From NCBI GenBank assembly GCA_963775085.1, contig CAVZHO010000016.1:44826-108825 (forward strand): DNA of 64,000 nt, read 5' to 3'. A model generated the notes under the pieces. It ran no database searches, was not told the DNA's origin, and was given only the letters and a program-made list of their open reading frames with translations. This DNA is from JAAFIP01 sp963775085 (GTDB lineage Bacteria; Pseudomonadota; Gammaproteobacteria; Burkholderiales; Burkholderiaceae_C). Below are positions 42,362 through 51,233 of the stretch, piece by piece. Position 1 is the stretch's first letter. Each line of letters opens with the position of its first letter. Made by a program: the position numbers and the translations under genes.

Positions 42362-43384
42362 TCACAAAGCCCCACCCGGCTTGCCACCCATAGTGATGTG
42401 CGTACCCGCCCGCCCCATCAACGCCTCAAAAGTTTTCTCCAGCGACGTGATGATCACCACACCATCCTGCTTAGCCTCAGGCGACTCTTGTAAATACGTA
42501 ATGGCAGCCTGAATCTTGGGCCCCATGCTGCCTGCGGGAAACTGCCCCTGCGCAGCGTACTGCTTGGCCTGCGCCAGGCTCATGTGGCTGAGCCAGCGCT
42601 GCGTGGGCTTGTTAAAGTCCAGCGCCACCTGCTCTACGCCCGTGAGCATGACCAACGCATCGGCCTGCAAATGCGCGGCCAGCATGGCGCTGGTAAGGTC
42701 TTTGTCGATCACCGCTGCCACGCCCTTCAGGTGGCCATTGGGCTGCACCACCACGGGCACACCACCACCACCGCAGGCGATGGGCAGCACGCCCGCTTGC
42801 AACAGGGCATCAATGGTGGGCAGGTCTAAAATTTTCAGTGGCTTGGGGCTGGCCACCATGCGCCGCCAGCCGCGCCCCGCGTCCTCCGCAAACAGCCAGC
42901 CCGTGGTTTTGGCCAGTTTTTCAGCGTCTTGCTGGGTGAAAAACTTGCCTACGGGTTTGGTGGGGTTTTGAAAAGCCGGGTCGTTCGCGTCGACCTCTAC
43001 CTCGGTAATTACACAAGATACCACCACATTCATGCCGTGGTCGTGCAGCACGTTGGCAAAGCTTTGTTGCAGCATATAGCCCATGCCGCCTTGCGAATGC
43101 GCCACACACACGTCCATCGGCATGGGCGGCAGCTCGTCGGCTGTGCGGGCCATGCGGTACAAGATGTTGCCCACCACCGGGCCGTTGCCATGGGTCAGCA
43201 CCAGTTGCCATCCGGCTTTGATGATTTGCACAAAATGGCCGCAGACTTGCTGCATCAAAGCCAGTTGCTCATCCGCTGTGCCCTTGATGGTGGGTGGGTA
43301 GGCGGCGTTGCCCCCCAGGGCTACCACCACACGCTTAGGCTTGGTATTCAGCTTGGACTGGGCGTAAGCAGCTACGTTAGTCAT
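42362..43384 (-). CDS. allK: Catabolic carbamate kinase
   Basis: A 340-residue amino-acid-kinase-fold enzyme that moves the phosphate of carbamoyl phosphate to ADP, giving ATP, ammonia and CO2. Motifs: VVVALGGNAAYP (start of the fold), LVLTHGNGPVVGN and ACGGGGVPVV. The ATG at 43384 overlaps the fdrA stop (ATGA); another in-frame ATG three codons upstream is possible. The first 17 residues are an extension before the usual start of the family, and its codons contain the interspersed-element core (43361-43380). E. coli places the same gene (ybcF, allK) next to the oxamate carbamoyltransferase genes. Confidence 0.92.
   Translation of the reverse strand: MTNVAAYAQSKLNTKPKRVVVALGGNAAYPPTIKGTADEQLALMQQVCGHFVQIIKAGWQLVLTHGNGPVVGNILYRMARTADELPPMPMDVCVAHSQGGMGYMLQQSFANVLHDHGMNVVVSCVITEVEVDANDPAFQNPTKPVGKFFTQQDAEKLAKTTGWLFAEDAGRGWRRMVASPKPLKILDLPTIDALLQAGVLPIACGGGGVPVVVQPNGHLKGVAAVIDKDLTSAMLAAHLQADALVMLTGVEQVALDFNKPTQRWLSHMSLAQAKQYAAQGQFPAGSMGPKIQAAITYLQESPEAKQDGVVIITSLEKTFEALMGRAGTHITMGGKPGGAL
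43361..43380. repeat. Interspersed-element core at the start of the carbamate kinase gene
   Basis: GGCGTAAGCAGCTACGTTAG is the reverse complement of ACGTAGCTGCTTACGCC, the core of the element seen between genes. It encodes NVAAYAQ in the N-terminal extension. Confidence 0.5.
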
Positions 43385-44931
43385 AGCAACCATTCTGCCG
43401 CCAACCAGGCGGCGTTAGCACTGTTGCCTGCCAGCGCCATGCCAGCGGCTTGTAATTTAGCTTCTTGCTTGGCTAACACCTGTGGGTCTAGCTCGGTGCC
43501 GCAAACAAAACCCACCACCGCCAAGTGGCGATTTGCGTTGGCTGCAATACTCTTGGCTTTAACAATCGCAGCAGCCAGCTCACCCGCTGGGTCGGCATGC
43601 GCGCCCCAACCAATCACCACGTCCAGCAAAATCACCCGCACCACTGGGTCTGTGGCCTCATTCAGCAGGCGCTCGATGCGTGCGGTCTGGTCGATCATGG
43701 GGTGTGGCCTGCCCACCGTGAAGGCATCGTCACCCAAGTCGAGCGCCGTGTGTTCGCGGCTGGCTTGCTTGGGGTTGCCTAAAGTGAAGGCTTTGTTCAC
43801 CGCCACGTTAGACCACACCTGCACACCGCGCGCCGCCCAGATGCTTTGCGCCTCTGCACAGTAGGTGCCGCCAGAATACAAGGCGCGCAGATAGCGTTGG
43901 CTGGCGGCAAATGTGGGCTTGCGTGGCATGGGGTACACCGCCATTGTGGTTTTGGCGGCCTTCGATGCGCCCTGCGTTATAGCTACACACTGCGCCGCGC
44001 AGTCCACCAGGGTGTGCACCATGCGGATGTCCCTGACGGGCGATGCCATGCTGCTGCCCAAAAACAGCACCACCGCAGGCTTGCCAGCCGCTTGCAGCGC
44101 GGCCATGACCTTGGCCGCCACCTCGGGTGCGGGTGGCTTGCAGATGATGGCGATTAACTTAGTAGCAGCGTCTTGGCCCAGCAGCGCTATGCCCTGTAGC
44201 AATGTTGCACCACCCACTTGCGCCGCCACATCCCGCCCACCTGTGCCAATAGCGTGGCTGATGCCACCCCCCATGCGGTGGATCTGTGTGCTGACTTCTT
44301 GCAGGCCGGTGCCCGATGCCGCCACGATGCCAATGGAGCCCCGGCGCACGTTGTTGGCAAAACCCAATGGCACGCCACCAATGATGGCGGTGCCGCAGTC
44401 CGGCCCCATCACCAGCACACCGCGCAGCATGGCCTCGTGCTTGATGGCCACCTCTTGCTCCAAGAGCACGTTGTCGCTGAACATAAAGACATTGCGCCCC
44501 TGCTTGACGGCCTTCAAAGCCTCGGCAGCGGCATACATCCCAGGCACCGAGATTTGCACGATGTTGGCACGACCCATCTGCGCCAAGCCCATGCCCAGGT
44601 TGCGCGACACTACGGCCTGACTGCCAGCGCTACCGGCCACTGCGCCCTGCCCTGCCAGTTGGGCTTTAGATTCATCTATCGCCGCTTGAGCAGCAGCGTG
44701 TGTGCGTGCCTGCACCACTACCATGATGTCGCTGGGTCCCGCACTTGCCACCTCGGTGCCGAGCAAGCCAGCCTCCTGCAAAATCTCTTTGTTGGCGGGG
44801 TTACCCATTTGCAAGGTGGCATTCACCACACCGGGCAGCGCCAGCAGGCGCTGGGCCACACGCATCAGGGCGACCGAGTCTTTGTACAGATTGGGATGGA
44901 TGAATGCGATGGTATGCAATGCTGCGGTCAT
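43381..44931 (-). CDS. allF: Oxamate carbamoyltransferase subunit FdrA (AllF)
   Basis: A 516-residue FdrA protein, related to the succinyl-CoA synthetase alpha/beta fold. Motifs: VMGPDCGTAIIGGVPLGFAN, IGIVAASGTGLQEVS and VVIGWGAHADPAGELA. The E. coli homologue was named FdrA for suppressing ftsH mutants and is reported as subunit AllF of oxamate carbamoyltransferase. It is first in the leftward group fdrA-allK-allH-allG and 61 bp from the divergent aminotransferase gene, so the two directions share a very short control region. Confidence 0.87.
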   Translation of the reverse strand: MTAALHTIAFIHPNLYKDSVALMRVAQRLLALPGVVNATLQMGNPANKEILQEAGLLGTEVASAGPSDIMVVVQARTHAAAQAAIDESKAQLAGQGAVAGSAGSQAVVSRNLGMGLAQMGRANIVQISVPGMYAAAEALKAVKQGRNVFMFSDNVLLEQEVAIKHEAMLRGVLVMGPDCGTAIIGGVPLGFANNVRRGSIGIVAASGTGLQEVSTQIHRMGGGISHAIGTGGRDVAAQVGGATLLQGIALLGQDAATKLIAIICKPPAPEVAAKVMAALQAAGKPAVVLFLGSSMASPVRDIRMVHTLVDCAAQCVAITQGASKAAKTTMAVYPMPRKPTFAASQRYLRALYSGGTYCAEAQSIWAARGVQVWSNVAVNKAFTLGNPKQASREHTALDLGDDAFTVGRPHPMIDQTARIERLLNEATDPVVRVILLDVVIGWGAHADPAGELAAAIVKAKSIAANANRHLAVVGFVCGTELDPQVLAKQEAKLQAAGMALAGNSANAAWLAAEWLL

Positions 44932-44992
44932 GGCTATGGGGTTTCTTGATTGACGTGCGCTCGATGCGGTGTGATTTTGCTATCATACTTTT

Positions 44993-46261
44993 ATGCACAA
45001 CATACCGCTCCCCACGCTATCCCCCTTGACTGACCCCGCCAGCGCGCAGCAAGAACTCAACCCCGCACCCCGCCTGCTCATGGGCCCCGGCCCCATCAAC
45101 GCCGACCCGCGCGTGCTCAAGGCCATGTCCACCCAGCTACTGGGCCAGTACGACCCGCAGTTCAGGCAGATGATGCGCGAGACCATGGCCCTGTACCGCA
45201 GCTTCTTCGAGACGCAAAACGACTGGACTTTGGTGCTAGATGGCACCGCCCGCTCGGCCATCGAGATGGTGATGATGTCCGCCGTAGAGCCGGGCGACAA
45301 AGTGCTGGTATGCAGCTTTGGCCGCTTTGGCCAATTGCTTAACGAAATTGCCCAACGCTGCGGCGCGAATGTGAAGGTGATTGAAGTGCCTTGGGGCACG
45401 GTGTTTGACCTGGCGCAGATCGAGGCGGCCATCAAAGCCTTCTCGCCCAAACTGGTCGCCACCTGCCAGGGCGACACCTCCACCACCATGCTGCAACCCC
45501 TGGCCGAGCTGGGCGCGCTGTGCCACCGCTACGGCGCGCTCTTGCAGGTAGATGCCACGGCCTCTTGCGGCGGCACGCCCCTGCCGGTAGATGCCTGGGC
45601 CATTGACTGCGTCACCGCCGGTTTGCAAAAATGCCTGGCCGGCCCCTCGGGCGCTGCGCCCATCACGCTGTCAAACAGCATGGCGCAAACCATTTACCGC
45701 CGCCGCCATATCGAGGAAGGCCTGCGCCCCGCCAGCTATGTGCCCGGTGCGGGCAGCCGCATTGCATCCAACTACATGGACATGGCGATGATCATCGACT
45801 ACTGGAGCGATGCGGCGCTGAACCACCACACCGAAGCCACCACCATGCTGTATGGCGCACGCGAGTGCGCCCGCATCTTTGTGCAGGAGGGTTTGCCCCA
45901 GGCGTATGCCCGCCACGCCAGCGCCTCGCGCGCCGTAGTCCAAGGTTTGGAGGGCATGAATCTGAAGGTCTATGGCGATCAAACCAACAAGATGCCCAAC
46001 GTCACGGGCGTGCACATCCCCGAAGGCATCAACGGCGACAAGGTGCGGGCTGCATTGCTCAACGACTTCAACATCGAGATTGGCACCAGCTTCGGCCCCC
46101 TGCACGGCAAGGTCTGGCGCATTGGCGCCATGGGCTACAACGCCCGCCAAGACTGCGTGATGAACACCCTGGCCGCGCTGGAGATTGTGTTGGCAGCAGA
46201 AGGTCACAAGTTCACACGCGGTGCGGGCGTGGATGCGGCATATCAGTCGTATAAATCCTAG
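44993..46261 (+). CDS. pucG: (S)-ureidoglycine-glyoxylate aminotransferase (PucG-like)
   Basis: A 422-residue PLP enzyme of the alanine-glyoxylate/serine-pyruvate aminotransferase family. The PLP lysine is in AGLQKCLAGPSG, and DATASCGG carries the Asp that contacts the PLP ring nitrogen. PucG-type members move the amino group of ureidoglycine to glyoxylate, giving oxalurate and glycine. That product is exactly the substrate of the carbamoyltransferase encoded divergently, which is the main reason to prefer this activity over alanine-glyoxylate aminotransferase. The start ATG at 44993 adds about 25 residues before the common family start. Confidence 0.8.
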   Translation: MHNIPLPTLSPLTDPASAQQELNPAPRLLMGPGPINADPRVLKAMSTQLLGQYDPQFRQMMRETMALYRSFFETQNDWTLVLDGTARSAIEMVMMSAVEPGDKVLVCSFGRFGQLLNEIAQRCGANVKVIEVPWGTVFDLAQIEAAIKAFSPKLVATCQGDTSTTMLQPLAELGALCHRYGALLQVDATASCGGTPLPVDAWAIDCVTAGLQKCLAGPSGAAPITLSNSMAQTIYRRRHIEEGLRPASYVPGAGSRIASNYMDMAMIIDYWSDAALNHHTEATTMLYGARECARIFVQEGLPQAYARHASASRAVVQGLEGMNLKVYGDQTNKMPNVTGVHIPEGINGDKVRAALLNDFNIEIGTSFGPLHGKVWRIGAMGYNARQDCVMNTLAALEIVLAAEGHKFTRGAGVDAAYQSYKS

Positions 46262-46315
46262 TCACATCCATTCTCTACATCCAGCACCCCAACCTCAAGC
46301 ACCGAAAGGCTCACC

Positions 46316-46702
46316 ATGCAACTCCTGCACACCATGCTGCGCGTAGGCAATCTACAGCGTTCCATCGACTTCTACACCCAAGCCATGGGCATGACGCTGC
46401 TACGCACCACCGACCGCCCCGAGCAAAAATACTCGCTGGCCTTTGTCGGTTACGGCAGCAACCCCGAGCATGCCGAGATCGAGCTGACCTACAACTACGG
46501 TGTAGACAGCTACGAGCTAGGCACCGCCTACGGCCACATCGCCCTGGGAATGCCCGACATCTACGCCACCTGCGCCGCCATCAAAGCCAAGGGCGGCAAC
46601 ATCACCCGTGAACCCGGCCCAGTCAAAGGCGGCAACACCGTGATCGCTTTCGTGACTGACCCGGACGGCTACAAAATTGAGCTGATAGAACGCAAAGTTT
46701 AA
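46316..46702 (+). CDS. gloA: Lactoylglutathione lyase (glyoxalase I)
   Basis: A 128-residue enzyme that turns the hemithioacetal of methylglyoxal and glutathione into S-lactoylglutathione. The metal ligands of the E. coli enzyme are all here at the same positions: H5, E56, H74 and E122. It is 54 bp after the aminotransferase on the same strand, though not obviously tied to that pathway. Its last 63 bp have a diverged copy at 63921-63983 at the far end of the glucan gene region, so this 3' end is the likely junction of an insertion or duplication. Confidence 0.96.
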   Translation: MQLLHTMLRVGNLQRSIDFYTQAMGMTLLRTTDRPEQKYSLAFVGYGSNPEHAEIELTYNYGVDSYELGTAYGHIALGMPDIYATCAAIKAKGGNITREPGPVKGGNTVIAFVTDPDGYKIELIERKV

Positions 46703-46708
46703 TTACCA

Positions 46709-46767
46709 AATGCTACTAATATGATAGCTACTTACGTCCTACCGATAGGGACTACGGGCATATTTTG
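46709..46767 (+). repeat. Interspersed AGCTGCTTACG element after gloA
   Basis: AAATGCTACTAATATGATAG, CTACTTACGTCCT and GATAGGGACTACGGGCATA match the full consensus. The gloA remnant at the right end of the window is also followed by what looks like the start of such an element (TTGCTATATT). Confidence 0.7.
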
Positions 46768-46825
46768 TGTGTATATAGGGTTTTTTAGGCATTTTCAGCC
46801 ATGTCAATCGATTTGAAGCAGTTCG

Positions 46826-47881
46826 CTATGCTTTTGAACGATCCAACTGCCTAGCACTGGATTCACGGGCAATCAAACTGGGGGCAGGCATGTCAATTTT
46901 CGGTTTTTTACCTGCAAGCAACTCCAGCATGGCAAGCGCTGCCAAGCGGCCCAACTCTTGCGACGGATGATGCACAGTACTCAGCGGCGGGGTCGCATAA
47001 CTTGACATAGGCAAATCGTCAAAGCCTACCAAGGAAATATCCTCAGGAACCCGTTTGCCGTTGCGGTACAAACCCAACGCAGCACCCATGGCCATCTGGT
47101 CGTTAGCGGCAAATATAGCCGTAAAAGTCTGGCTACCTTTCAGCAACTTATTAATGGCAGCCAGACCGCTACCCTCGTGGTACTCACCGCTGACAATCAG
47201 CGCAGGATTAGGGGTAATACCAGCCGACTTCAAGGCAGAAAGATAGCCCCGCATGCGCTCTTCAGAGTCGGGGTGCTCAGCGGCTCCAGCAATAAACGCA
47301 ATCTCAGTATGCCCGAGCGCAATCAAATGCTGGGTCGCCAGTCTGCCGCCTTCAAAGTTATCAAAATTGAGCGCGAACAGCCCCGGAGCCTTGAGAGTCC
47401 GCCCGGTCACCACTACAGGTAGTGACTTAGCGCAGGTTTTCAAGGCCTGGTCACTCAGCCGCCCCGTCAATATAATCATGCCATCCACCCTGCGCGAGCG
47501 CAGCACCTCAATACAGCGCGCCTCTTTGTCTGCGTCCCAGTGCCCACTGACAAACAGCGGGCTATACCCAGCAGGGTCTAGCACCTCCTCAATACCGCGT
47601 AGCGCTGCACCGTAAAACGGACTGTCAATCGCCTGCGTGATCACACCCACACTGAAGCTACGGCCGCCCGCCAGACTGCGGGCCACCGGGTTAGGCACAA
47701 AGCCCAGCTCTGCAATAGCGGCAGTCACGGCCTGTTTCTTATCATCGCTGACTACGGCAGTGCCATTGAGGATGCGTGATACGGTGCTGGGGGATACACC
47801 AGCAAGCTGGGCCACCATTTCGAGAGTGACGGGTTCGTGCGACTTCTCTAACATGAATTTTTTTTTCGGAGGCGTGGTCAT
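46826..47881 (-). CDS. LacI-family transcriptional regulator of the glucan genes
   Basis: A 351-residue LacI/GalR protein. The N-terminal helix-turn-helix reads VTLEMVAQLAGVSPSTVSRILNG (residues about 18-40), with the hinge helix near NPVARSLAGG; the rest is a periplasmic-binding-like ligand domain. It sits at the left end of the beta-glucan region. Palindromes with the LacI-type AGCGCT centre lie before the glucan lipoprotein, GH81, porin and binding-protein genes, and a weaker one lies before this gene (47923-47936), so it probably represses all of these and itself. The inducer may be a beta-glucan oligosaccharide or glucose. Confidence 0.92.
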   Translation of the reverse strand: MTTPPKKKFMLEKSHEPVTLEMVAQLAGVSPSTVSRILNGTAVVSDDKKQAVTAAIAELGFVPNPVARSLAGGRSFSVGVITQAIDSPFYGAALRGIEEVLDPAGYSPLFVSGHWDADKEARCIEVLRSRRVDGMIILTGRLSDQALKTCAKSLPVVVTGRTLKAPGLFALNFDNFEGGRLATQHLIALGHTEIAFIAGAAEHPDSEERMRGYLSALKSAGITPNPALIVSGEYHEGSGLAAINKLLKGSQTFTAIFAANDQMAMGAALGLYRNGKRVPEDISLVGFDDLPMSSYATPPLSTVHHPSQELGRLAALAMLELLAGKKPKIDMPAPSLIARESSARQLDRSKA

Positions 47882-47922
47882 GGTGTATTCAGATGCAGAT
47901 CGACTGCTTATTTCAATATTAG

Positions 47923-47936
47923 TGTAAGCGCTAATG
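47923..47936. promoter_or_regulatory. Weak LacI-type operator before the regulator gene
   Basis: TGTAAGCGCTAATG agrees at 10 of 14 positions with the consensus TGAAAGCGCTTTCA of the stronger sites in this region. It is 42 bp upstream of the regulator start and suggests autoregulation. Confidence 0.5.
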
Positions 47937-47992
47937 CAAACGGACTGTGATCAGTTATCGGCTTTAGCGCGCCAATCGCAAAAATTTGGCAT

Positions 47993-48023
47993 AAAAAAAG
48001 CCCCACTTGCAAGCAAGTGGGGC
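47993..48023 (-). terminator. Rho-independent terminator of the glucan-binding lipoprotein gene
   Basis: Perfect 10-bp stem GCCCCACTTG / CAAGTGGGGC with a CAAG loop at 48000-48023, followed on the minus strand by seven T residues. It lies 21 bp after the stop codon of the lipoprotein gene. Confidence 0.9.
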
Positions 48024-48044
48024 GCATTAGTAAAGTGTTAAGGT

Positions 48045-50087
48045 CTATTGGAAAACAATTGGACCAATGTTCAAGCCGTTGGCATAGTCAGGTGCTGTGC
48101 CAGTAATGTACTGAACGTTCGCTCCCAGGACTTGGAAGTGCACCTCGTTCACACCCGCAGCCCAGATACTGTCTGTTGTGCTAAGGGCACCGCACGGAGT
48201 TTTGACAGTCAGGCTAGATTTGGCAACGACGTAACTTGTCGCATTGATTGAGTTGGCTGCGACGATGCCTTGAAGTTCAGGTGTGCAACCAGCTGCAGCT
48301 GCACCTTTGAGGATAAGCGTGACATTTGGATTTTTAGAGAACAACTCAGAATTACCCCAAACAGAAACATTGACACTGGTAAAAGCCGAGACAATCGCAG
48401 TGCCATTGGCGGGTGCTTTCACATAACCTCCAAAGCCCCAAGGCTTGGCGGCTGAGCTAATGCCATAGCCAAAGTAAAAACTACGGACAGTGTCCGTCGG
48501 TGCAGCAACACCATTCCACCAGTCTTGCGTTGCGACTGAACCGTCTATGTAGCGACCCGCAGTGCCACCTTGGGCAGAGGCCCAAGCGGGTTCTGTAGCT
48601 CCGGTGTAGTTATTGGCAAACACACCATTGACAAGGTTGGAAGTTCCCGCCACGACGGGAGCACCCACTGCAGGAAATTTGATCTCGTCGACAAATATCT
48701 CTTTGTTTGCAGTGACAACGCTACGTCCGTTGGGGAACAAGACAACCGTTGAATAGGTACCGGCCGCTGGCAGAACAAATGTCAGTGTTTCCCATTCATT
48801 GGCTTTGGTCGTGACAACGTCCATTTCTGTGATCGCACCGCCTGCTCCGCCTTCAAACTTGAGCAGCATGTTCGCGCCTACGGCTGGAGACAAGACGCGC
48901 ATCGTAACCGTCTTGTTTGCAGCGGTCAGTACTACAGGCCCTGGTCCACCATTAATAACTGTGCCAAAATATTCCTTGTCAGTAGGAGTTTTTACAAACT
49001 TGGCTACTTTGTTTGCTGCATCTTTCGGATCGGCGGCCACAGCCACAGTCCCATCGACGTTTTCAAAAATACCAAATGTGATGGCACCAGAGAAATCTAT
49101 GCAAGCAGCTGCAGTGCAGGTACCCGTGTTACCCGATACAGGCGCAGGTGCTGGCGCGCTCACTGCTGGAAACTTTATCTCATCAACGTAAATCTCTTTG
49201 TTTGCGGTAACTAAACTGCGGCCATTAGGGAACAAGACAACCGTTGAATAGGTACCGGCAGCTGGCAGAACAAATGTCAATGTTTCCCATTCATTGGCTT
49301 TGGTCGTGACAACGTCCATTTCTGTGACCGCACCGTTTGCGCCACCTTCAAACTTGAGCAGCATATTCGTGCCTAAGGCTGGAGACAAGACGCGCATCGT
49401 AACCGTCTTGTTTGCAGCAGTCAGTACTACAGACCCAAGTCCGCCATTAATCACTGTACCAAAATATTCTTTGTCAGTAGTCGTTTTGACAAACTTGGCC
49501 ACTTTGTTCGCTGCATCTTTCGGATCTGCGGCCACGGCCACAGTTCCATCGACGTTTTCAAAAATACCAAATGTGATGGCACCAGAAAAATCTATGCAAG
49601 TAGCTGCAGTGCAGGCACCCGTGTTACCCGATATGGCCACAGGGACGGCAGTCGAATAGGCATGCAGAGCAGACTGAGCGACTGCACCTCCATTGCCCGC
49701 TGCGTCGGTATATACAGACGCTGCGACATCAACATTAATGGTGCCGCTCGAATTTGCAGGAGGAGTAACTACCAACGTGTAGTGCGTAGCATCAACTTTA
49801 GTGAGCTGCCCGGCTGTTCCACCCGCAACAGTAATGTCTGCGAGTGTAAAGCTGGTACCGACATCTTCACTAAAGGTAAAAGTAAAGGTAACAGGACCAG
49901 TTGCTGTGGCAACACCCGCATTGCTGGTAATAGAAACTGTAGGCGCCGTTGTATCGCCGGGCACCACAACTACAGGAGGCGTGTTATTCGTGGGAGGCTC
50001 TGCCGCTCCACCACCGCAGGCGCTGATAACGACGCAGGCAGCCAACGCACTTGCGGAGAGATTGAAGTACTTCAAAGCTTGGTTCAT
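48045..50087 (-). CDS. Lipoprotein with tandem carbohydrate-binding-like domains
   Basis: A 680-residue lipoprotein: lipobox ISAC with Cys24, an Ig-like domain at about 45-148 (APTVSITS...), then two nearly identical domains of about 158 residues starting at 153 and 318 (each SGNTG.CTAA.CIDFSGAITFG to VDEIKFPAV), and a distinct C-terminal domain of about 200 residues. The paired domains resemble carbohydrate-binding modules (jelly-roll-like, ending in a D-E-I strand). No catalytic motif is seen. With GH16, GH81 and GH17 enzymes beside it and a double operator 35 bp upstream, it is probably a surface glycan-binding protein that holds beta-glucan, an analogue of SusE/F-type proteins. The terminator lies directly downstream. 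Confidence 0.78.
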   Translation of the reverse strand: MNQALKYFNLSASALAACVVISACGGGAAEPPTNNTPPVVVVPGDTTAPTVSITSNAGVATATGPVTFTFTFSEDVGTSFTLADITVAGGTAGQLTKVDATHYTLVVTPPANSSGTINVDVAASVYTDAAGNGGAVAQSALHAYSTAVPVAISGNTGACTAATCIDFSGAITFGIFENVDGTVAVAADPKDAANKVAKFVKTTTDKEYFGTVINGGLGSVVLTAANKTVTMRVLSPALGTNMLLKFEGGANGAVTEMDVVTTKANEWETLTFVLPAAGTYSTVVLFPNGRSLVTANKEIYVDEIKFPAVSAPAPAPVSGNTGTCTAAACIDFSGAITFGIFENVDGTVAVAADPKDAANKVAKFVKTPTDKEYFGTVINGGPGPVVLTAANKTVTMRVLSPAVGANMLLKFEGGAGGAITEMDVVTTKANEWETLTFVLPAAGTYSTVVLFPNGRSVVTANKEIFVDEIKFPAVGAPVVAGTSNLVNGVFANNYTGATEPAWASAQGGTAGRYIDGSVATQDWWNGVAAPTDTVRSFYFGYGISSAAKPWGFGGYVKAPANGTAIVSAFTSVNVSVWGNSELFSKNPNVTLILKGAAAAGCTPELQGIVAANSINATSYVVAKSSLTVKTPCGALSTTDSIWAAGVNEVHFQVLGANVQYITGTAPDYANGLNIGPIVFQ

Positions 50088-50121
50088 GACAGGAACTCCT
50101 GATATGGTTAAAAAATCTAGG

Positions 50122-50150
50122 TTGAAAGCGCTTTATGAAAGCGCTTTCAA
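50122..50150. promoter_or_regulatory. Double LacI-type operator before the glucan-binding lipoprotein gene
   Basis: Two palindromes in tandem: GAAAGCGCTTTA (50124-50135) and the perfect GAAAGCGCTTTC (50137-50148), centres 13 bp apart. They lie 35-62 bp upstream of the lipoprotein start. Confidence 0.8.
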
Positions 50151-50257
50151 TGAATGGTACCGATAGGCTAAAAAATACATACTGGGATTTTCCCCTAGTG
50201 AATATGGGCTGGTTAGTGTTCCATATCACGGGGCAGTCCAGTTGGGGGTTAGTAAGA

Positions 50258-51232
50258 CTACCTTTGATATATCCGAACGTGGTCCACTTCCATTTGTTGC
50301 GTGGTGAAGCTTGCAGGCACTGGGCCGCCCAAATCGCCGCCGATCGCCAGGTTCAATATCAGGTACTGGGGGTTATCGAAAGGCCACTGGGCATAGCTGC
50401 CGTTTTTAGGATTCTTGTACACAAAGTATGGCATGTCGTCGATACCAATGGCGATTTGGTCTGCTGTCCATGTGAGTTGATAGTTATGAAAATTGGTGCA
50501 GCTATCGGTCACGGCCACCTTGCCACCCAGCCCTGTCCCCAGTGTGCCGTTAGAAAAGTTGTACGCTTGGGTGTGAATCGTGCCAAGCACCTCTGTTTTG
50601 TTTTGACCAAACTGTTCCATGAGGTCAATTTCACCGTCTAGTGGCCATGCGCCTTTGGTGCCCAAAGTCCATATGGCAGGCCATGTGCCTGCACCGCAGG
50701 GCAACTTTGCGCGCACTTCGAAAAAACCATAGGTCCAGCTTGCTAGTCCACGCGTGATCAGGCGAGCCGATGTGTAAGATTGATTGCCGTAATCTGCCGC
50801 TGTACTAAGCCGCTCTTTACGGGCCGCAATGATCAATTTGCCATTTTCAACCCGGGCATTTTCCAGGCGATCACGGGCATAGTATTGCAGCTCGTTATTG
50901 AACCAACCCACTTTGTTGCGTGACGTGTCGTAGTCCCATTTAGCCGGGTTGGGCAAACCAACACCATCAAATTCATCAAACCATACGAGTTTCCAGCTCA
51001 GTGGTGTTAGGGGTGCTGGTGTCAGGGGTGCTGGTGTTAGGGGTGTTGGTGTCGGAGGTGTTTGGGGCGTAGCTACAGTTGGGGTGCTGGTTGACGCAGT
51101 TACACCCTCCGCAACGGGAGCAACTGCGCTAGCACCGCCTCCGCAGGCACTTATATTGGCTAAAAAGCATACGCTGCCAAGGCAGGTGAAACTGCGTTTG
51201 AGATAATTAAAAAATGGCAATTTGGTAGGCAC
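50258..51232 (-). CDS. GH16 endo-beta-1,3-glucanase (laminarinase) lipoprotein
   Basis: A 324-residue lipoprotein: lipobox NISAC with Cys30, a Pro/Thr-rich linker with repeated LTPAP units (about 56-77), and a GH16 catalytic domain from about 80 to the end. The catalytic motif is GEIDLMEQFG with nucleophile E201, D203 and acid/base E206. WPAIWTLG and the C-terminal VDHVRIYQ are typical of laminarinases. It begins with GTG two bases after the GH81 stop, so the two are cotranscribed and probably coupled. Anchoring in the outer membrane would put it where polymeric glucan is met. Confidence 0.93.
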   Translation of the reverse strand: MPTKLPFFNYLKRSFTCLGSVCFLANISACGGGASAVAPVAEGVTASTSTPTVATPQTPPTPTPLTPAPLTPAPLTPLSWKLVWFDEFDGVGLPNPAKWDYDTSRNKVGWFNNELQYYARDRLENARVENGKLIIAARKERLSTAADYGNQSYTSARLITRGLASWTYGFFEVRAKLPCGAGTWPAIWTLGTKGAWPLDGEIDLMEQFGQNKTEVLGTIHTQAYNFSNGTLGTGLGGKVAVTDSCTNFHNYQLTWTADQIAIGIDDMPYFVYKNPKNGSYAQWPFDNPQYLILNLAIGGDLGGPVPASFTTQQMEVDHVRIYQR

Positions 51233-51233
51233 C

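Noticed and set aside
44991..44999. A DnaA box (TTATGCACA) at the aminotransferase start
   Set aside because: A single match that coincides with the start codon and following codons; likely chance.
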